NCBI GenBank assembly: GCA_964468755.1 | Contig: CAYXWH010000011.1 | Location: forward strand, 1-33,849 | DNA from: CAYXWH01 sp964468755 | Lineage (GTDB): Bacteria; Chloroflexota; Dehalococcoidia; Dehalococcoidales; RBG-16-60-22 | DNA: 33,849 bases | Direction of reading: 5' to 3' | Part shown: positions 25,384 through 33,479 of the stretch, piece after piece | Layout: the number at the start of each line of letters is the position of its first letter | Position numbering within the stretch: position 1 is the stretch's first letter | Notes under the pieces: model-generated | The model's input: only the letters and a program-made list of their open reading frames with translations | Database searches by the model: none | What the model was told of the DNA's origin: nothing | Translations under genes and position numbers: made by a program

Positions 25384-26832
25384 ATGGCAAATGGCAAAGT
25401 GGCTCAGGTAATCGGGACTGTGGTCGATATTGAGTTCCCTCCCGATGAGCTACCGGCATTGTTCAATGCTATTGAGATTAATACCGACGGCGGCCGGATT
25501 GTGCTTGAAGTGCAGGACCACCTGGGTAACAATTGGGTCCGTTGCCTGGCACTATCGCCTACCGATGGACTTGAGCGCGGCAATGAGGCGGTGGACACCG
25601 GTAAGCCGGTTACCGTCCCGGTAGGGAAAGCTACCCTGGGGCGTTTGTTTGATGTTCACGGAGAGCCACTGGATAACATCGGTGAAGTAAAAACCGAGGA
25701 ACACTGGCCAATCCACCGAATAGCACCATCGTTCGAGGAGCAGGAAACCAGCACCCAGGTACTGGAGACCGGTCTCAAGGTTATTGACCTGATTACGCCC
25801 TTTACCCGTGGTGGTAAAATCGGTGCCTATGGTGGTGCCGGTGTCGGCAAGACGGTCATCATAATGGAGCTTATCCGTAATATCGCCGCCGTGCACGGCG
25901 GTTTTTCCGTCTTCACCGGTATTGGTGAACGGTCTCGTGAAGGCAATGACCTCTGGAATGAGATGAAAGAATCCGGTGTTATCGATAAAACGGTCATGGT
26001 CTTCGGTCAGATGAATGAGCCGCCGGGGGTTCGCCTGCGGATAGGACTGACCGGGTTGACCATGGCAGAGTATTTCCGTGATGTAGAGCATCAGGATGTC
26101 CTCCTCTTTGTCGATAATATTTATCGCTATACACTTGCCGGTATGGAAGTATCGGCGTTGCTGGGCCGGATGCCGTCAGCGGTGGGTTACCAGCCGACGC
26201 TTGCCACCGAGATGGGTGAACTTGAGGAGAGAATAACCTCCACCAAAGATGGTTCGATTACCTCCTTCCAGGCGATTTACGTTCCGGCTGACGACTACAC
26301 TGACCCGGGTGTGGTGACCACCTTTGGTCACCTGGATGCGGTGGTAGCCCTTGAAAGATCTATCGCCGAGCAGGGGCTTTATCCAGCGGTTGACCCGTTA
26401 ACGTCAACCTCACGCATTCTCGACCCGAACGTGGTTGGTGAGGAGCACTACCGGGTAGCCCGTGAGGTGCAGCGGGTGTTACAACGCTACAAGGATTTAC
26501 AGGATATCATCGCCATACTCGGCATCGAGGAACTCAGCGAGGAAGATAAGCTCACCGTGGGCCGGGCGCGGCGTATTCAGCGGTTCCTCTCGCAGCCGAT
26601 GTTTGTCACCGAGGTGTTTACCGGTAGAAAAGGGAAATACGTGCCTGTTGCTGAGACAGTGCGCGGTTTCAAGGAAATTCTTGAAGGAAAGTATGACCAC
26701 CTGCCGGAGCAGGCTTTCTACATGGTAGGTGGCATAGAAGAAGTGGCTGAAGCCGCCAAGCAATATGTCAGTGAGGAATCGGAACAGAAGGCTCCCGAAG
26801 AGGCGAGCCAGGACGCGGTAGCCAGGGGTTAG
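25384..26832 (+). CDS. atpD: ATP synthase F1 subunit beta
   Basis: The 482-residue catalytic subunit has P-loop GGAGVGKT at residues 150-157, GERSREGNDLW, the GRMPSAVGYQPTLATEMG signature and the C-terminal torque helix motif EELSEED (usually DELSEED). The normally near-invariant DNIFRFTQAGSEVS reads DNIYRYTLAGMEVS here. A short acidic C-terminal tail follows. AGGAGG precedes the ATG. Confidence 0.97.
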   Translation: MANGKVAQVIGTVVDIEFPPDELPALFNAIEINTDGGRIVLEVQDHLGNNWVRCLALSPTDGLERGNEAVDTGKPVTVPVGKATLGRLFDVHGEPLDNIGEVKTEEHWPIHRIAPSFEEQETSTQVLETGLKVIDLITPFTRGGKIGAYGGAGVGKTVIIMELIRNIAAVHGGFSVFTGIGERSREGNDLWNEMKESGVIDKTVMVFGQMNEPPGVRLRIGLTGLTMAEYFRDVEHQDVLLFVDNIYRYTLAGMEVSALLGRMPSAVGYQPTLATEMGELEERITSTKDGSITSFQAIYVPADDYTDPGVVTTFGHLDAVVALERSIAEQGLYPAVDPLTSTSRILDPNVVGEEHYRVAREVQRVLQRYKDLQDIIAILGIEELSEEDKLTVGRARRIQRFLSQPMFVTEVFTGRKGKYVPVAETVRGFKEILEGKYDHLPEQAFYMVGGIEEVAEAAKQYVSEESEQKAPEEASQDAVARG

Positions 26833-26839
26833 AGATAAA

Positions 26840-27265
26840 ATGTCGCTGATACATGTTGATATCGTGACCGCCGAGCGGTCAGTGTATTCCGGTGATGTGG
26901 ATATGGTAGTCGCCCCCGGTGTTGAAGGGCAGCTGGGGATATTGCCGCACCATACTCCGCTCATGACTACTTTGAAACCCGGAGAGTTGCGTCTCAAGAA
27001 GGCTGAGGGGGAAGTATCCCTGGTGGTTACCGGTGGTTTCCTGGAGGTAAGGCCGGACCGGGTGGTGGTACTGGCCGATGCCGCGGAAAGGGCGGAAGAA
27101 ATTGATACCGCCCGTGCCGAAGAAGCCAGGAAGAGAGCGGAAAAACGTCTTGCCGAGACCAAGCTACTTGGAGTAGACGAGACTCGCGCCGAGGCGGCAC
27201 TTCGACGGGCTATAGCTCGAATAGCCGTGGTGGAGAAAACGCAGCGACGGAAGCGCCGCTCTTAA
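26840..27265 (+). CDS. atpC: ATP synthase F1 subunit epsilon
   Basis: The 141-residue product has the N-terminal beta-sandwich (VAPGVEGQLGILPHHTPLMTTLKPGELRL) and a C-terminal helical hairpin. The hairpin holds VDETRAEAALRRAIARI, which fits the I/LDxxRA ATP-binding motif known from Bacillus PS3 epsilon. ATP-controlled inhibition of hydrolysis is therefore plausible. It begins 7 bases after atpD and is the last gene of the operon. Confidence 0.95.
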   Translation: MSLIHVDIVTAERSVYSGDVDMVVAPGVEGQLGILPHHTPLMTTLKPGELRLKKAEGEVSLVVTGGFLEVRPDRVVVLADAAERAEEIDTARAEEARKRAEKRLAETKLLGVDETRAEAALRRAIARIAVVEKTQRRKRRS

Positions 27266-27269
27266 ATTC

Positions 27270-27318
27270 CTGGGGTACAGCCCATCAGGAACTTATGGTA
27301 GCGAATGCTGTGCCCTAG
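27270..27318 (+). other. Long stem-loop directly after atpC
   Basis: CTGGGGTACAGC (27270-27281) pairs along all 12 positions (two G-U) with GCTGTGCCCTAG (27307-27318). An inner CCAT/ATGG stem lies in the loop. No T-run follows, so it is not a classical intrinsic terminator. It may protect the 3' end of the operon mRNA. Nothing else was recognised between it and khpA. Confidence 0.45.
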
Positions 27319-27458
27319 CTCTATTATTCATAGTGATATATTTACCAGCTATACTGCCACTGCATTTATCTGGGATAATTTTGGCCACGGTAGGACTTAA
27401 GCTGTTTAAATCAATAACGAAACAGTAGTAGTGATATGACCGGGGTTAGCTGTATATT

Positions 27459-27686
27459 TTATACAATCTCGAGTCTGACTCTGGTAGCTGCTTTGGCGGC
27501 CTTCACTCTGAGCAGGGTGCGCATAGCCTGCGCGATCTGCCCTTGCTTGCCGATAATCCTTCCCTTGTCATCATCGGCGACCTGCAGCTTGAGCGTTATC
27601 CCATCCTCGTTGTTTTCCTCTTCGACTTTCACTTCATCCGGCTCGTTGACGATTGACTTGGCGATGTACTCCACTAGATCTTTCAT
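27459..27686 (-). CDS. khpA: KH-domain RNA-binding protein KhpA
   Basis: The 75-residue product is a single type-II KH domain with the RNA-binding GxxG loop in GRIIGKQGQIAQAMRTLL. KhpA proteins bind many RNAs, often as partner of KhpB (Jag), and affect cell size and translation. Its ATG overlaps the rpsP stop by 4 bases, matching the common rpsP-khpA pairing. The usual following genes rimM and trmD are not present. Confidence 0.94.
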   Translation of the reverse strand: MKDLVEYIAKSIVNEPDEVKVEEENNEDGITLKLQVADDDKGRIIGKQGQIAQAMRTLLRVKAAKAATRVRLEIV

Positions 27687-27952
27687 GCCTTCTCCTTGAC
27701 CAGTTTGGACTTATCAGTGATCCCTGCCTTGTCGAGTAACCTGGCAGCGGTATCAGTCGGTTGGGCTCCCTGTTTGAGCCAGTGCCGTGCTTTTTCTTCA
27801 TGAATCACTATTGTTTCTGGTTCGGTTCTCGGGTCAAAATGCCCGATGATTTCAATGAAAGCACCATCACGTGGTGAGCGAACATCCGCAACAACCAGTC
27901 GATAACTCGGTTTTTTCTTGGCTCCTACCCGGCGAAGTCTAATCTTGAGCAT
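27683..27952 (-). CDS. rpsP: 30S ribosomal protein bS16
   Basis: The 89-residue product shows the S16 signature MLKIRLRRVGAKKKPSYRLVV, then ADVRSPRDGAFIEIIGHFDP and HWLKQGAQPTDTAARLL. S16 stabilises the 5' domain of 16S rRNA during small-subunit assembly. A near-consensus promoter lies upstream. Confidence 0.98.
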   Translation of the reverse strand: MLKIRLRRVGAKKKPSYRLVVADVRSPRDGAFIEIIGHFDPRTEPETIVIHEEKARHWLKQGAQPTDTAARLLDKAGITDKSKLVKEKA

Positions 27953-27999
27953 TACTTACCTGTCCTTCTTGTAAAGAGTATTAACAGTATATTGCCACT

Positions 28000-28028
28000 A
28001 TTATGCACCATAAATAATGACCTGTCAA
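28000..28028 (-). promoter_or_regulatory. Predicted promoter of rpsP-khpA
   Basis: On the minus strand a consensus TTGACA (28028-28023) and CATAAT (28005-28000) are 17 bases apart. Transcription would start near 27993, about 40 bases before rpsP. Confidence 0.7.
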
Positions 28029-28100
28029 TCATATGTGTATTATATCGAAAAGAACGTGAGCTTTCAACATAGCGGAGAATAGAGTGGATATGGACTGCGG

Positions 28101-28129
28101 TTGCTCATGAGCTATGCCGAGGCTATAAT
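28101..28129 (+). promoter_or_regulatory. Predicted promoter of nfi (leaderless)
   Basis: TTGCTC (28101-28106), a 17-base spacer and a perfect TATAAT (28124-28129) place the start at about 28136. That is the first base of the GTG start codon, and no ribosome-binding site precedes it. Confidence 0.5.
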
Positions 28130-28135
28130 GGAAGT

Positions 28136-28834
28136 GTGGAAGTGTTGAAGCTGCATAGCTGGCAGGTAAGTGTTGCCCAGGCGATGGATATCCAGAGGAA
28201 ACTGGCGGACAGGGTATCTACAATCGGCGAAGGGGTTTCTCCTTCATTGGTCGCAGGAGTAGATATGGGAATCAATAAAGCCCAAAAGACGGGCACCGCC
28301 GCAGTGGTAGTCCTGAGTTATCCCGACCTAAGCCTGGTGGAATTGAGCGTGGTGACGGAGAGACTCGAGTTCCCCTATGTTCCCGGGTTGTTATCCTTCC
28401 GGGAAGCACCGTTACTGCTGGCGGCATGTGAAAAACTCAGGATGAATCCTGATATTATTATGGTTGATGGTCAGGGAATGGCACATCCCCGCCGCCTGGG
28501 TCTCGCCTGTCATCTGGGGCTTTTTCTAAATACGCCTACAATTGGCTGTGCCAAGTCCCGATTATGCGGCAGGTGCCAGGAACCGGGCAATGCACCAGGT
28601 GACCATAGTGAACTGGTAGACAGGGAGGAAGTTATCGGAGCGGTAGTGCGTACCAGGGCGGGAGTGAAACCGGTGTATGTTTCCGTCGGTCACAAGATTG
28701 ACCTTGCCGACGCTGTTAACTGGGTGTTTCATTGCTGTCGCGGTTATCGTTTGCCCGAGCCGACGCGACTGGCACACCTGGCTGCCGGAGGCAATCTGAA
28801 AGTCGAGGATAGAAATAAGGCACCGGGTCAGTAG
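28136..28834 (+). CDS. nfi: Endonuclease V (deoxyinosine-specific)
   Basis: The 232-residue product nicks DNA next to deaminated adenine (hypoxanthine). The catalytic acidic residues are in place: Asp43 in GVDMG, Glu90 in PYVPGLLSFRE and Asp111 in VDGQGMAHPRRLGLACHLG. The C-terminal KPVYVSVGHKIDLADA matches the family. A cysteine-bearing insert (RLCGRCQEPG) near residues 142-151 replaces the usual short linker. GTG 28136 coincides with the predicted transcription start; GTG 28142 is an alternative. prfB starts 28 bases downstream, so nfi, prfB and the peptidase gene probably form one operon. Confidence 0.95.
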   Translation: MEVLKLHSWQVSVAQAMDIQRKLADRVSTIGEGVSPSLVAGVDMGINKAQKTGTAAVVVLSYPDLSLVELSVVTERLEFPYVPGLLSFREAPLLLAACEKLRMNPDIIMVDGQGMAHPRRLGLACHLGLFLNTPTIGCAKSRLCGRCQEPGNAPGDHSELVDREEVIGAVVRTRAGVKPVYVSVGHKIDLADAVNWVFHCCRGYRLPEPTRLAHLAAGGNLKVEDRNKAPGQ

Positions 28835-28862
28835 AGACTTTTCGACGAGGGAGTGTGAGTGT

Positions 28863-29955
28863 ATGCAGGAATTGAGAGATAAACTGGCTGATTTACAGTC
28901 TCGGATATCTATGGCGCTGGTGCACCTTTGACATTGCCGGCAAGGAAAAGGAGATTACCAGGTTAGAGAAAAAGTCGGTAGAGCCGGATTTCTGGTCGGA
29001 CCAGGTAAGAGCACAACGCATAATGCGCCAGATGGCTGAGTTCAGCAAAACAGTGCAATCGTGGCGGGACCTGGAGCGGAGAGTTGCCGACATGGTGGAG
29101 CTGGTAGCTGTGTCCGAAGATGACAGCTCGCTGCAGTCGGAGCTACAGTCTGAGGTTGATGAGATAGCCGGTCAGCTTGAAGCACTGGAATTTCAGCTGG
29201 CTTTCAGCAGCGAGTATGATGCCAGAAACGCTATAGTGGCGGTTCATGCCGGTGCCGGCGGTACTGAATCTCAGGACTGGGCAGAGATGCTGGTGAGGAT
29301 GTACCTGCGCTGGGCGGAGCGTCGCCATTACCAGACGGAAATACTGGATGTTTCTCCCGGTGAGGAGGTAGGGTTTAAAAGTGCCATAATTGCTGTGAAT
29401 GGCGAATATGCTCACGGCTATTTGAAGTCGGAGCACGGTGTTCACCGCCTTATCCGGCTTTCTCCCTTTGATGCTGACCATGCCCGGCATACCTCGTTTG
29501 CCCTGGTAGAGGTTATGCCTGAAGCGGAAGCCGATATTGATGTGCAGATAGCGACTGAGGATTTGCAGATTGATACCTTTCGTTCCAGCGGTCCCGGCGG
29601 ACAGCATATGCAGAAGACGAGCAGCGCGGTGAGAATAACCCACCTGCCGTCCGGGCTGGTGGTTACCTGCCAGAGTGAACGTTCCCAGTTCCAGAATAAA
29701 GAAATCGCCATGAAAATCCTTCAGTCCCGGATCCTGGACCTGGAACTGGCGAAGAGAGACGAGGCGAGAGCCAAACTGAAAGGGGAGCGGATAGACGCGG
29801 GGTGGGGCAACCAGATTCGGAGTTATGTGATTCATCCGTATAAAATGGTCAAGGACCACCGTACTGATTACCAGACCGGTAATGCCGACGCGGTGCTGGA
29901 TGGTGACCTTGACGAGTTCATCAATGCCTACCTGAGGTCAGTGATGGGACAGTGA
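28863..29955 (+). CDS. prfB: Peptide chain release factor 2, with programmed +1 frameshift
   Basis: The gene is read as 28863-28928 joined to 28930-29955, giving 363 residues (E. coli 365). The first 22 codons end at CTT followed by an in-frame TGA (28929). Shifting +1 continues as DIAGKEKEITRLEKKSVEPDFW, the normal RF2 N-terminal domain. The stop-codon recognition tripeptide SPF occurs in RLSPFDADHARHTSF and the peptidyl-hydrolysis GGQ in SGPGGQHMQKTSSAV. RF2 thus senses its own level at UGA, as known for the family. GAGGGAG lies 9 bases before the ATG. The next gene overlaps by 4 bases (GTGA). Confidence 0.96.
28926..28931 (+). other. Programmed +1 frameshift site of prfB
   Basis: The slippery CTT-T and stop TGA followed by C match the conserved RF2 frameshift core. 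The upstream stimulator is weak: GGTG, 3 bases before CTT, stands where E. coli has AGGGGG. Confidence 0.9.
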
Positions 29956-31187
29956 AAATAACGACAAAAGCAAGAATTGTATTAATGGTAATTCCGCTAC
30001 TCCTGGTTCTGGCTGTGGCGCAGCCGGCAATCGCCGCCGATGAACTGAGGGTACTGGATAGTGCTGCTCAGGTAGACTTCCCGGCTGGAATTACCTTCAG
30101 CCTGTCTGCGGAGAGCGAGACTGACGTAACGGATATTCGGCTCAACTACACGGTGGAACGGATGTCCCATGCACCGGTCGTCAGTGAGGTCTATTTGGAA
30201 TTTCCACCGGATACGCGGGTGGCAACGGAATGGTACTGGGATATGCGGAAGACCGGGGGCTTGCCTCCGGGTACCGAAGTAGACTACTGGTGGACGGTGA
30301 CCGATGCCGGTGGTACTGAGATTGAAACCAAACCGGTTACCATTCATATTGAGGATAACCGCTATGAATGGCAAAGCCTGACCCGGGATAAAATATCTCT
30401 CTACTGGTATGAGGGTGATGATGCCTTTGCCGGGAAACTGATGACTGCCGCCCAGCAGGCACTGGATCGAGTGTCAAGGGATACCGGGGTTGAGCTTGAA
30501 AAAACGGCCAGCATCTATATTTACGCTAACTCCCGGGACCTGCGCGGGTCGATGATTTTTCCACAGGAATGGACGGGAGGTGTCGCCTTTACCAGATACG
30601 GAACCGTTGCCATCGGTATAGAGCCGGATAATCTGGAGTGGGGGAGCCGGGTAATCGCCCATGAGTTTACCCATCTGGTAATACACCAGATGATTTTTAA
30701 CCCGTATGGTGACCTGCCCACCTGGCTTGATGAAGGACTGGCAATGTATGCCGAGGGAGAAATGCAACCTTATATGATGTCTCTTCTCAAAGAGAGTATC
30801 GAAGAGGACAGCCTCATCTCGGTACGCAGCCTGTCAAGCCCGTTCTCGGCTTATGCCGGGGAGTCCATGCTCGCCTATGCGCAAAGTCATAGCCTGGTGC
30901 AGTTTCTTATTGAGCGGTATGGGCAGGAAGAAATGTATGAACTGCTCTGTATCTTCAAGCAGGGTAGCCAGTATGATGACGCGCTGTTTCAGGTTTACGG
31001 TTTTGATATGGATGGGCTCGACAGCCAGTGGCAGGTTTACCTTCAAGAGACGGTGGTGAGTGAGCCTGAAATCGGGATGCGGATACACGGCTGGACGCTA
31101 TTCCTGATTATTGTTGGGACTATACTGCTGGTGGTGGTGCTTGTCCTGTTATGGTATTTCGGTCGACTGGGCACATACCGTTCTTGA
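29952..31187 (+). CDS. Membrane-anchored zinc peptidase (peptidase MA-like)
   Basis: The 411-residue product has a signal peptide (basic start, hydrophobic VLMVIPLLLVLAVA, Ala-rich cleavage site), an Ig-like beta region to about residue 135, and then a gluzincin-type peptidase domain. The zinc site is HEFTH at residues 237-241 with Glu261 in WLDEGLAMYAEG. One C-terminal membrane helix (TLFLIIVGTILLVVVLVLLWYF) with a short cytoplasmic tail would hold the enzyme on the outer face of the membrane. The substrate is unknown. Its GTG start overlaps the prfB stop, an unusual coupling for an exported protein. Confidence 0.85.
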   Translation: MKITTKARIVLMVIPLLLVLAVAQPAIAADELRVLDSAAQVDFPAGITFSLSAESETDVTDIRLNYTVERMSHAPVVSEVYLEFPPDTRVATEWYWDMRKTGGLPPGTEVDYWWTVTDAGGTEIETKPVTIHIEDNRYEWQSLTRDKISLYWYEGDDAFAGKLMTAAQQALDRVSRDTGVELEKTASIYIYANSRDLRGSMIFPQEWTGGVAFTRYGTVAIGIEPDNLEWGSRVIAHEFTHLVIHQMIFNPYGDLPTWLDEGLAMYAEGEMQPYMMSLLKESIEEDSLISVRSLSSPFSAYAGESMLAYAQSHSLVQFLIERYGQEEMYELLCIFKQGSQYDDALFQVYGFDMDGLDSQWQVYLQETVVSEPEIGMRIHGWTLFLIIVGTILLVVVLVLLWYFGRLGTYRS

Positions 31188-31207
31188 CTACGGATGCATG
31201 GTAAATA

Positions 31208-31399
31208 CTATGTACCACTGTTGACCAGCTTCTGAGGAGGCTGGTATTCCTTTATTTTGCCCTGCAGTGAAGGTAAGTCTTGCAGGTTCCAGACAGCCCC
31301 GCACTGGATACACTCCAGGTAACTGCCGTACTGGTCACTCTCCATAGACAGGTCACCACCACATCGTTTGCAGGCTTTGGTTCGGATCAGAAAGAGCAT
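31208..31399 (-). CDS. Small zinc-ribbon protein
   Basis: The 63-residue product has paired cysteines CKRC (residues 10-13) and CIQC (30-33), a classic zinc ribbon, with a C-terminal basic/polar tail. The open frame extends upstream to 31675, but ATG 31399 is chosen because AAAGGAG lies 5-6 bases before it and the upstream extension shows no conserved feature. Function is not recognisable. It converges on the peptidase gene and is divergent from radC across a 192-base gap in which only the radC promoter was recognised. Confidence 0.72.
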   Translation of the reverse strand: MLFLIRTKACKRCGGDLSMESDQYGSYLECIQCGAVWNLQDLPSLQGKIKEYQPPQKLVNSGT

Positions 31400-31577
31400 T
31401 TTTCTCCTTTGTCTGGCGGGTTTGGCTACGAAACACACCGCGTTGAATGCTTCGATGATAAGGCTTCGCCGCTCATTATTGAAGCTAGTTACCCCTTCCT
31501 TTTCGTGTGGCGCACTCTCAAATCGTCTATAGGCTGTCACCCAGTATTTCCCCTTGCTTATTTCATTCTCATGGTGA

Positions 31578-31583
31578 TAGACT
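31578..31583 (+). promoter_or_regulatory. Possible extended -10 promoter of radC
   Basis: TGA directly precedes TAGACT (31578-31583), and TTGCTT (31554-31559) lies 18 bases upstream. Transcription would begin at about 31590, so ATG 31592 would be nearly leaderless. Confidence 0.35.
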
Positions 31584-31591
31584 AGACTATT

Positions 31592-32302
31592 ATGCGTGAG
31601 TCCGGTCCGAGACGGATTAGCTCGATGACGATTCATGATTTGCCCCTTTCCGAGCGTCCCCGGGAACGAATGCAAAGACTGGGCGTGGAAGCACTCTCGG
31701 CACAGGAAATTCTGGCATTGATTCTGGGGAGGGGAATCTCCGGGGAATCAGTCATGGTAACAACCCAGAGGCTGCTGAGTCATTTTGGTAATCTCCGGGG
31801 AATAGCCAGTGCCACGCTGGAGGAACTCTCACAGGTGAAAGGCATCGGTATTGCCAAGGCATGCCAGATAAGGGCTGCCTTTGAGCTGGCCGGACGTATG
31901 AACGGTTATCCTGAGAATGGCACTAAACCGGTAGTAAAGACACCTGAAGACGTGGCGGCTCTGGTACAGAGCCGGCTGAAGGACAAGAAAAAGGAATATT
32001 TTCTCGCGTTATTGCTGGACACGCGGAGCCAGCTAATAAGAGTGGCTGAGATTTCGGTGGGCAGCCTGGATAGCAGTATCGTACACCCGCGGGAGGTATT
32101 CAAAGAAGCGGTATCAGCCAGTGCCGCCTCGGTCATTTTTGTGCATAATCATCCTTCGGGGGAAACGGAAGCTTCCGAAGACGACGTACGATTGACCCGG
32201 CGTTTGAATGAGGCTGGGGAAATAATGGGAATCGATGTGCTCGACCATGTTATCATTGGTGACAACCGGCACCTGAGTATCAAAAGGGAGGGCTTGTTCT
32301 AA
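31592..32302 (+). CDS. radC: RadC family protein (JAB-domain)
   Basis: The 236-residue product has the full RadC layout. First is the N-terminal DLPLSERPRERMQRLG, then a helix-hairpin-helix (LSQVKGIGIAKACQIRAAFELAGR). The JAB/MPN metal domain has HNHPSGETEASEDD preceded by HPREVFKEAV. Despite the name, a role in recombination repair is not established; the fold suggests a metal-dependent hydrolase. ATG 31592 lacks a ribosome-binding site and may be leaderless; ATG 31625 (MTIHDLPLSERP) is the alternative start. Confidence 0.93.
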   Translation: MRESGPRRISSMTIHDLPLSERPRERMQRLGVEALSAQEILALILGRGISGESVMVTTQRLLSHFGNLRGIASATLEELSQVKGIGIAKACQIRAAFELAGRMNGYPENGTKPVVKTPEDVAALVQSRLKDKKKEYFLALLLDTRSQLIRVAEISVGSLDSSIVHPREVFKEAVSASAASVIFVHNHPSGETEASEDDVRLTRRLNEAGEIMGIDVLDHVIIGDNRHLSIKREGLF

Positions 32303-32371
32303 CTACCCTGTCGCCGGAGATAACGGTGGTGATATATACCGGGATTTGCGGCCTAAGATGGAGGAATGGCG

Positions 32372-33400
32372 ATGCAGAAGATAAGGCTGGGCAAGACCAA
32401 CATGATGGTTACCAAACTTGGCTTCGGCGGAATTCCCATTCAAAGAGTTACCGAGCCGGAAGCGATTGAGGTGGTGAGGCGGTGCCTGGATCTGGGTATC
32501 AACTTTATAGATACCGCGCATATATATTCCAACAGCGAGGAGCGTATCGGCAAGGCGATTGCCGGGCGTCGCAATGAAGTAATTCTGGCAACCAAGACCA
32601 TGGAAAGGACTCGCCGGGGAGTGGAAGATGACATAAAACAGAGCCTGCAACGGCTTGGTACCGACTATATAGACCTGTACCAGTTCCATAATGTCTGTGA
32701 TTTCGATACCCTGGAAAGGATTCTTGAACCCGGCGGGCCGATGAGTGTGGTTGAGGCGGCGCAAAAAGCCGGGGTGATAAAGCATATTGGTATCACCTCC
32801 CACGTGATTGACATGGCGAAGGAACTGGTCAAAACCGGGCGTTTCGAGAGCATCATGTTTCCCTTTAACTTCATTACCAACGAGTCCGTCGCCGAGCTGC
32901 TGCCGCTGACCAGGGAGCACGATGTCGGCTTCATTGCCATGAAGCCACTGGCCGGGGGGTCGCTGGAAAACATTACCCTTGCCTTTAAATATCTCTTTCA
33001 ATTTCCTGACGTCATGCCCATTCCCGGTATCGGCGCGGTACGTGAGGTTGAGGAGATCGTGGAGATACTGGAAGCGGGAGCGATGACGGCGGAAGAACGG
33101 AAGGATATGGAGCGAATAAGGCGGGAGATGGGCAAGCAGTTCTGCCGCCGCTGTGAGTACTGTCAGCCCTGTCCGGAAGGAATAGTGATACCGCTGGTGA
33201 TGGATGCCTTTGGCTTTATCAGGAAGGAGCCACTTGATACTGTTTTTTCCGGGTTTTTCGCCGATGAAATGGAGAAAGCCGCCCTCTGTACCAGGTGTGG
33301 TGAGTGCGAGGAGAAGTGCCCGTACGATCTCCCGATTCGGGACATGATAGCCGAGCGGGTTGCCTATTACCAGGAAGAGAAGAGGAAATACCTGGGATAA
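32372..33400 (+). CDS. Aldo/keto reductase with C-terminal ferredoxin domain
   Basis: The product of about 342 residues has an aldo/keto reductase barrel with RLGKTNMMVTKLGFGG, the catalytic-type NFIDTAHIYSNSEERIG, TDYIDLYQFHNV and the cofactor-binding PIPGIGAVREVEEI. It is followed by a cysteine cluster: CRRCEYCQPC and CTRCGECEEKC (residues about 255-320), typical of 4Fe-4S ferredoxin modules. Such fused oxidoreductases may link NAD(P)H or substrate oxidation to iron-sulfur electron transfer; the substrate is unknown. ATG 32372 is preferred over 32366 because GGAGG lies 7 bases before it. It follows radC by 69 bases. Confidence 0.92.
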   Translation: MQKIRLGKTNMMVTKLGFGGIPIQRVTEPEAIEVVRRCLDLGINFIDTAHIYSNSEERIGKAIAGRRNEVILATKTMERTRRGVEDDIKQSLQRLGTDYIDLYQFHNVCDFDTLERILEPGGPMSVVEAAQKAGVIKHIGITSHVIDMAKELVKTGRFESIMFPFNFITNESVAELLPLTREHDVGFIAMKPLAGGSLENITLAFKYLFQFPDVMPIPGIGAVREVEEIVEILEAGAMTAEERKDMERIRREMGKQFCRRCEYCQPCPEGIVIPLVMDAFGFIRKEPLDTVFSGFFADEMEKAALCTRCGECEEKCPYDLPIRDMIAERVAYYQEEKRKYLG

Positions 33401-33428
33401 CGGATGACTTTCGTAGAAAATAACCGCA

Positions 33429-33453
33429 CCCGCGTTCTCAGCGGGCATTTCTT
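33429..33453 (+). terminator. Possible weak terminator after the aldo/keto reductase gene
   Basis: CCCGC (33429-33433) pairs with GCGGG (33441-33445) around a 7-base loop, followed by CATTTCTT. The stem is short and the T-run broken. Confidence 0.35.
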
Positions 33454-33479
33454 AACACGGATAATTTGAGGCGCTGGGT

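Noticed and set aside
28863..28931. prfB in-frame TGA as a pseudogene or sequencing error
   Set aside because: The CTT-TGA-C context and exact continuation in the +1 frame are the known RF2 autoregulatory frameshift.
29143..29859. 238-residue open frame on the minus strand
   Set aside because: Antisense shadow of prfB, which carries the SPF and GGQ motifs.
31400..31675. N-terminal extension of the small zinc-ribbon protein
   Set aside because: The internal ATG 31399 has a strong ribosome-binding site, and the extension would overlap the radC start and shows no conserved pattern.
32303..33448. 381-residue open frame on the minus strand
   Set aside because: It lies opposite the aldo/keto reductase gene, whose motifs are clear; low-complexity His/Leu-rich translation with no family features.
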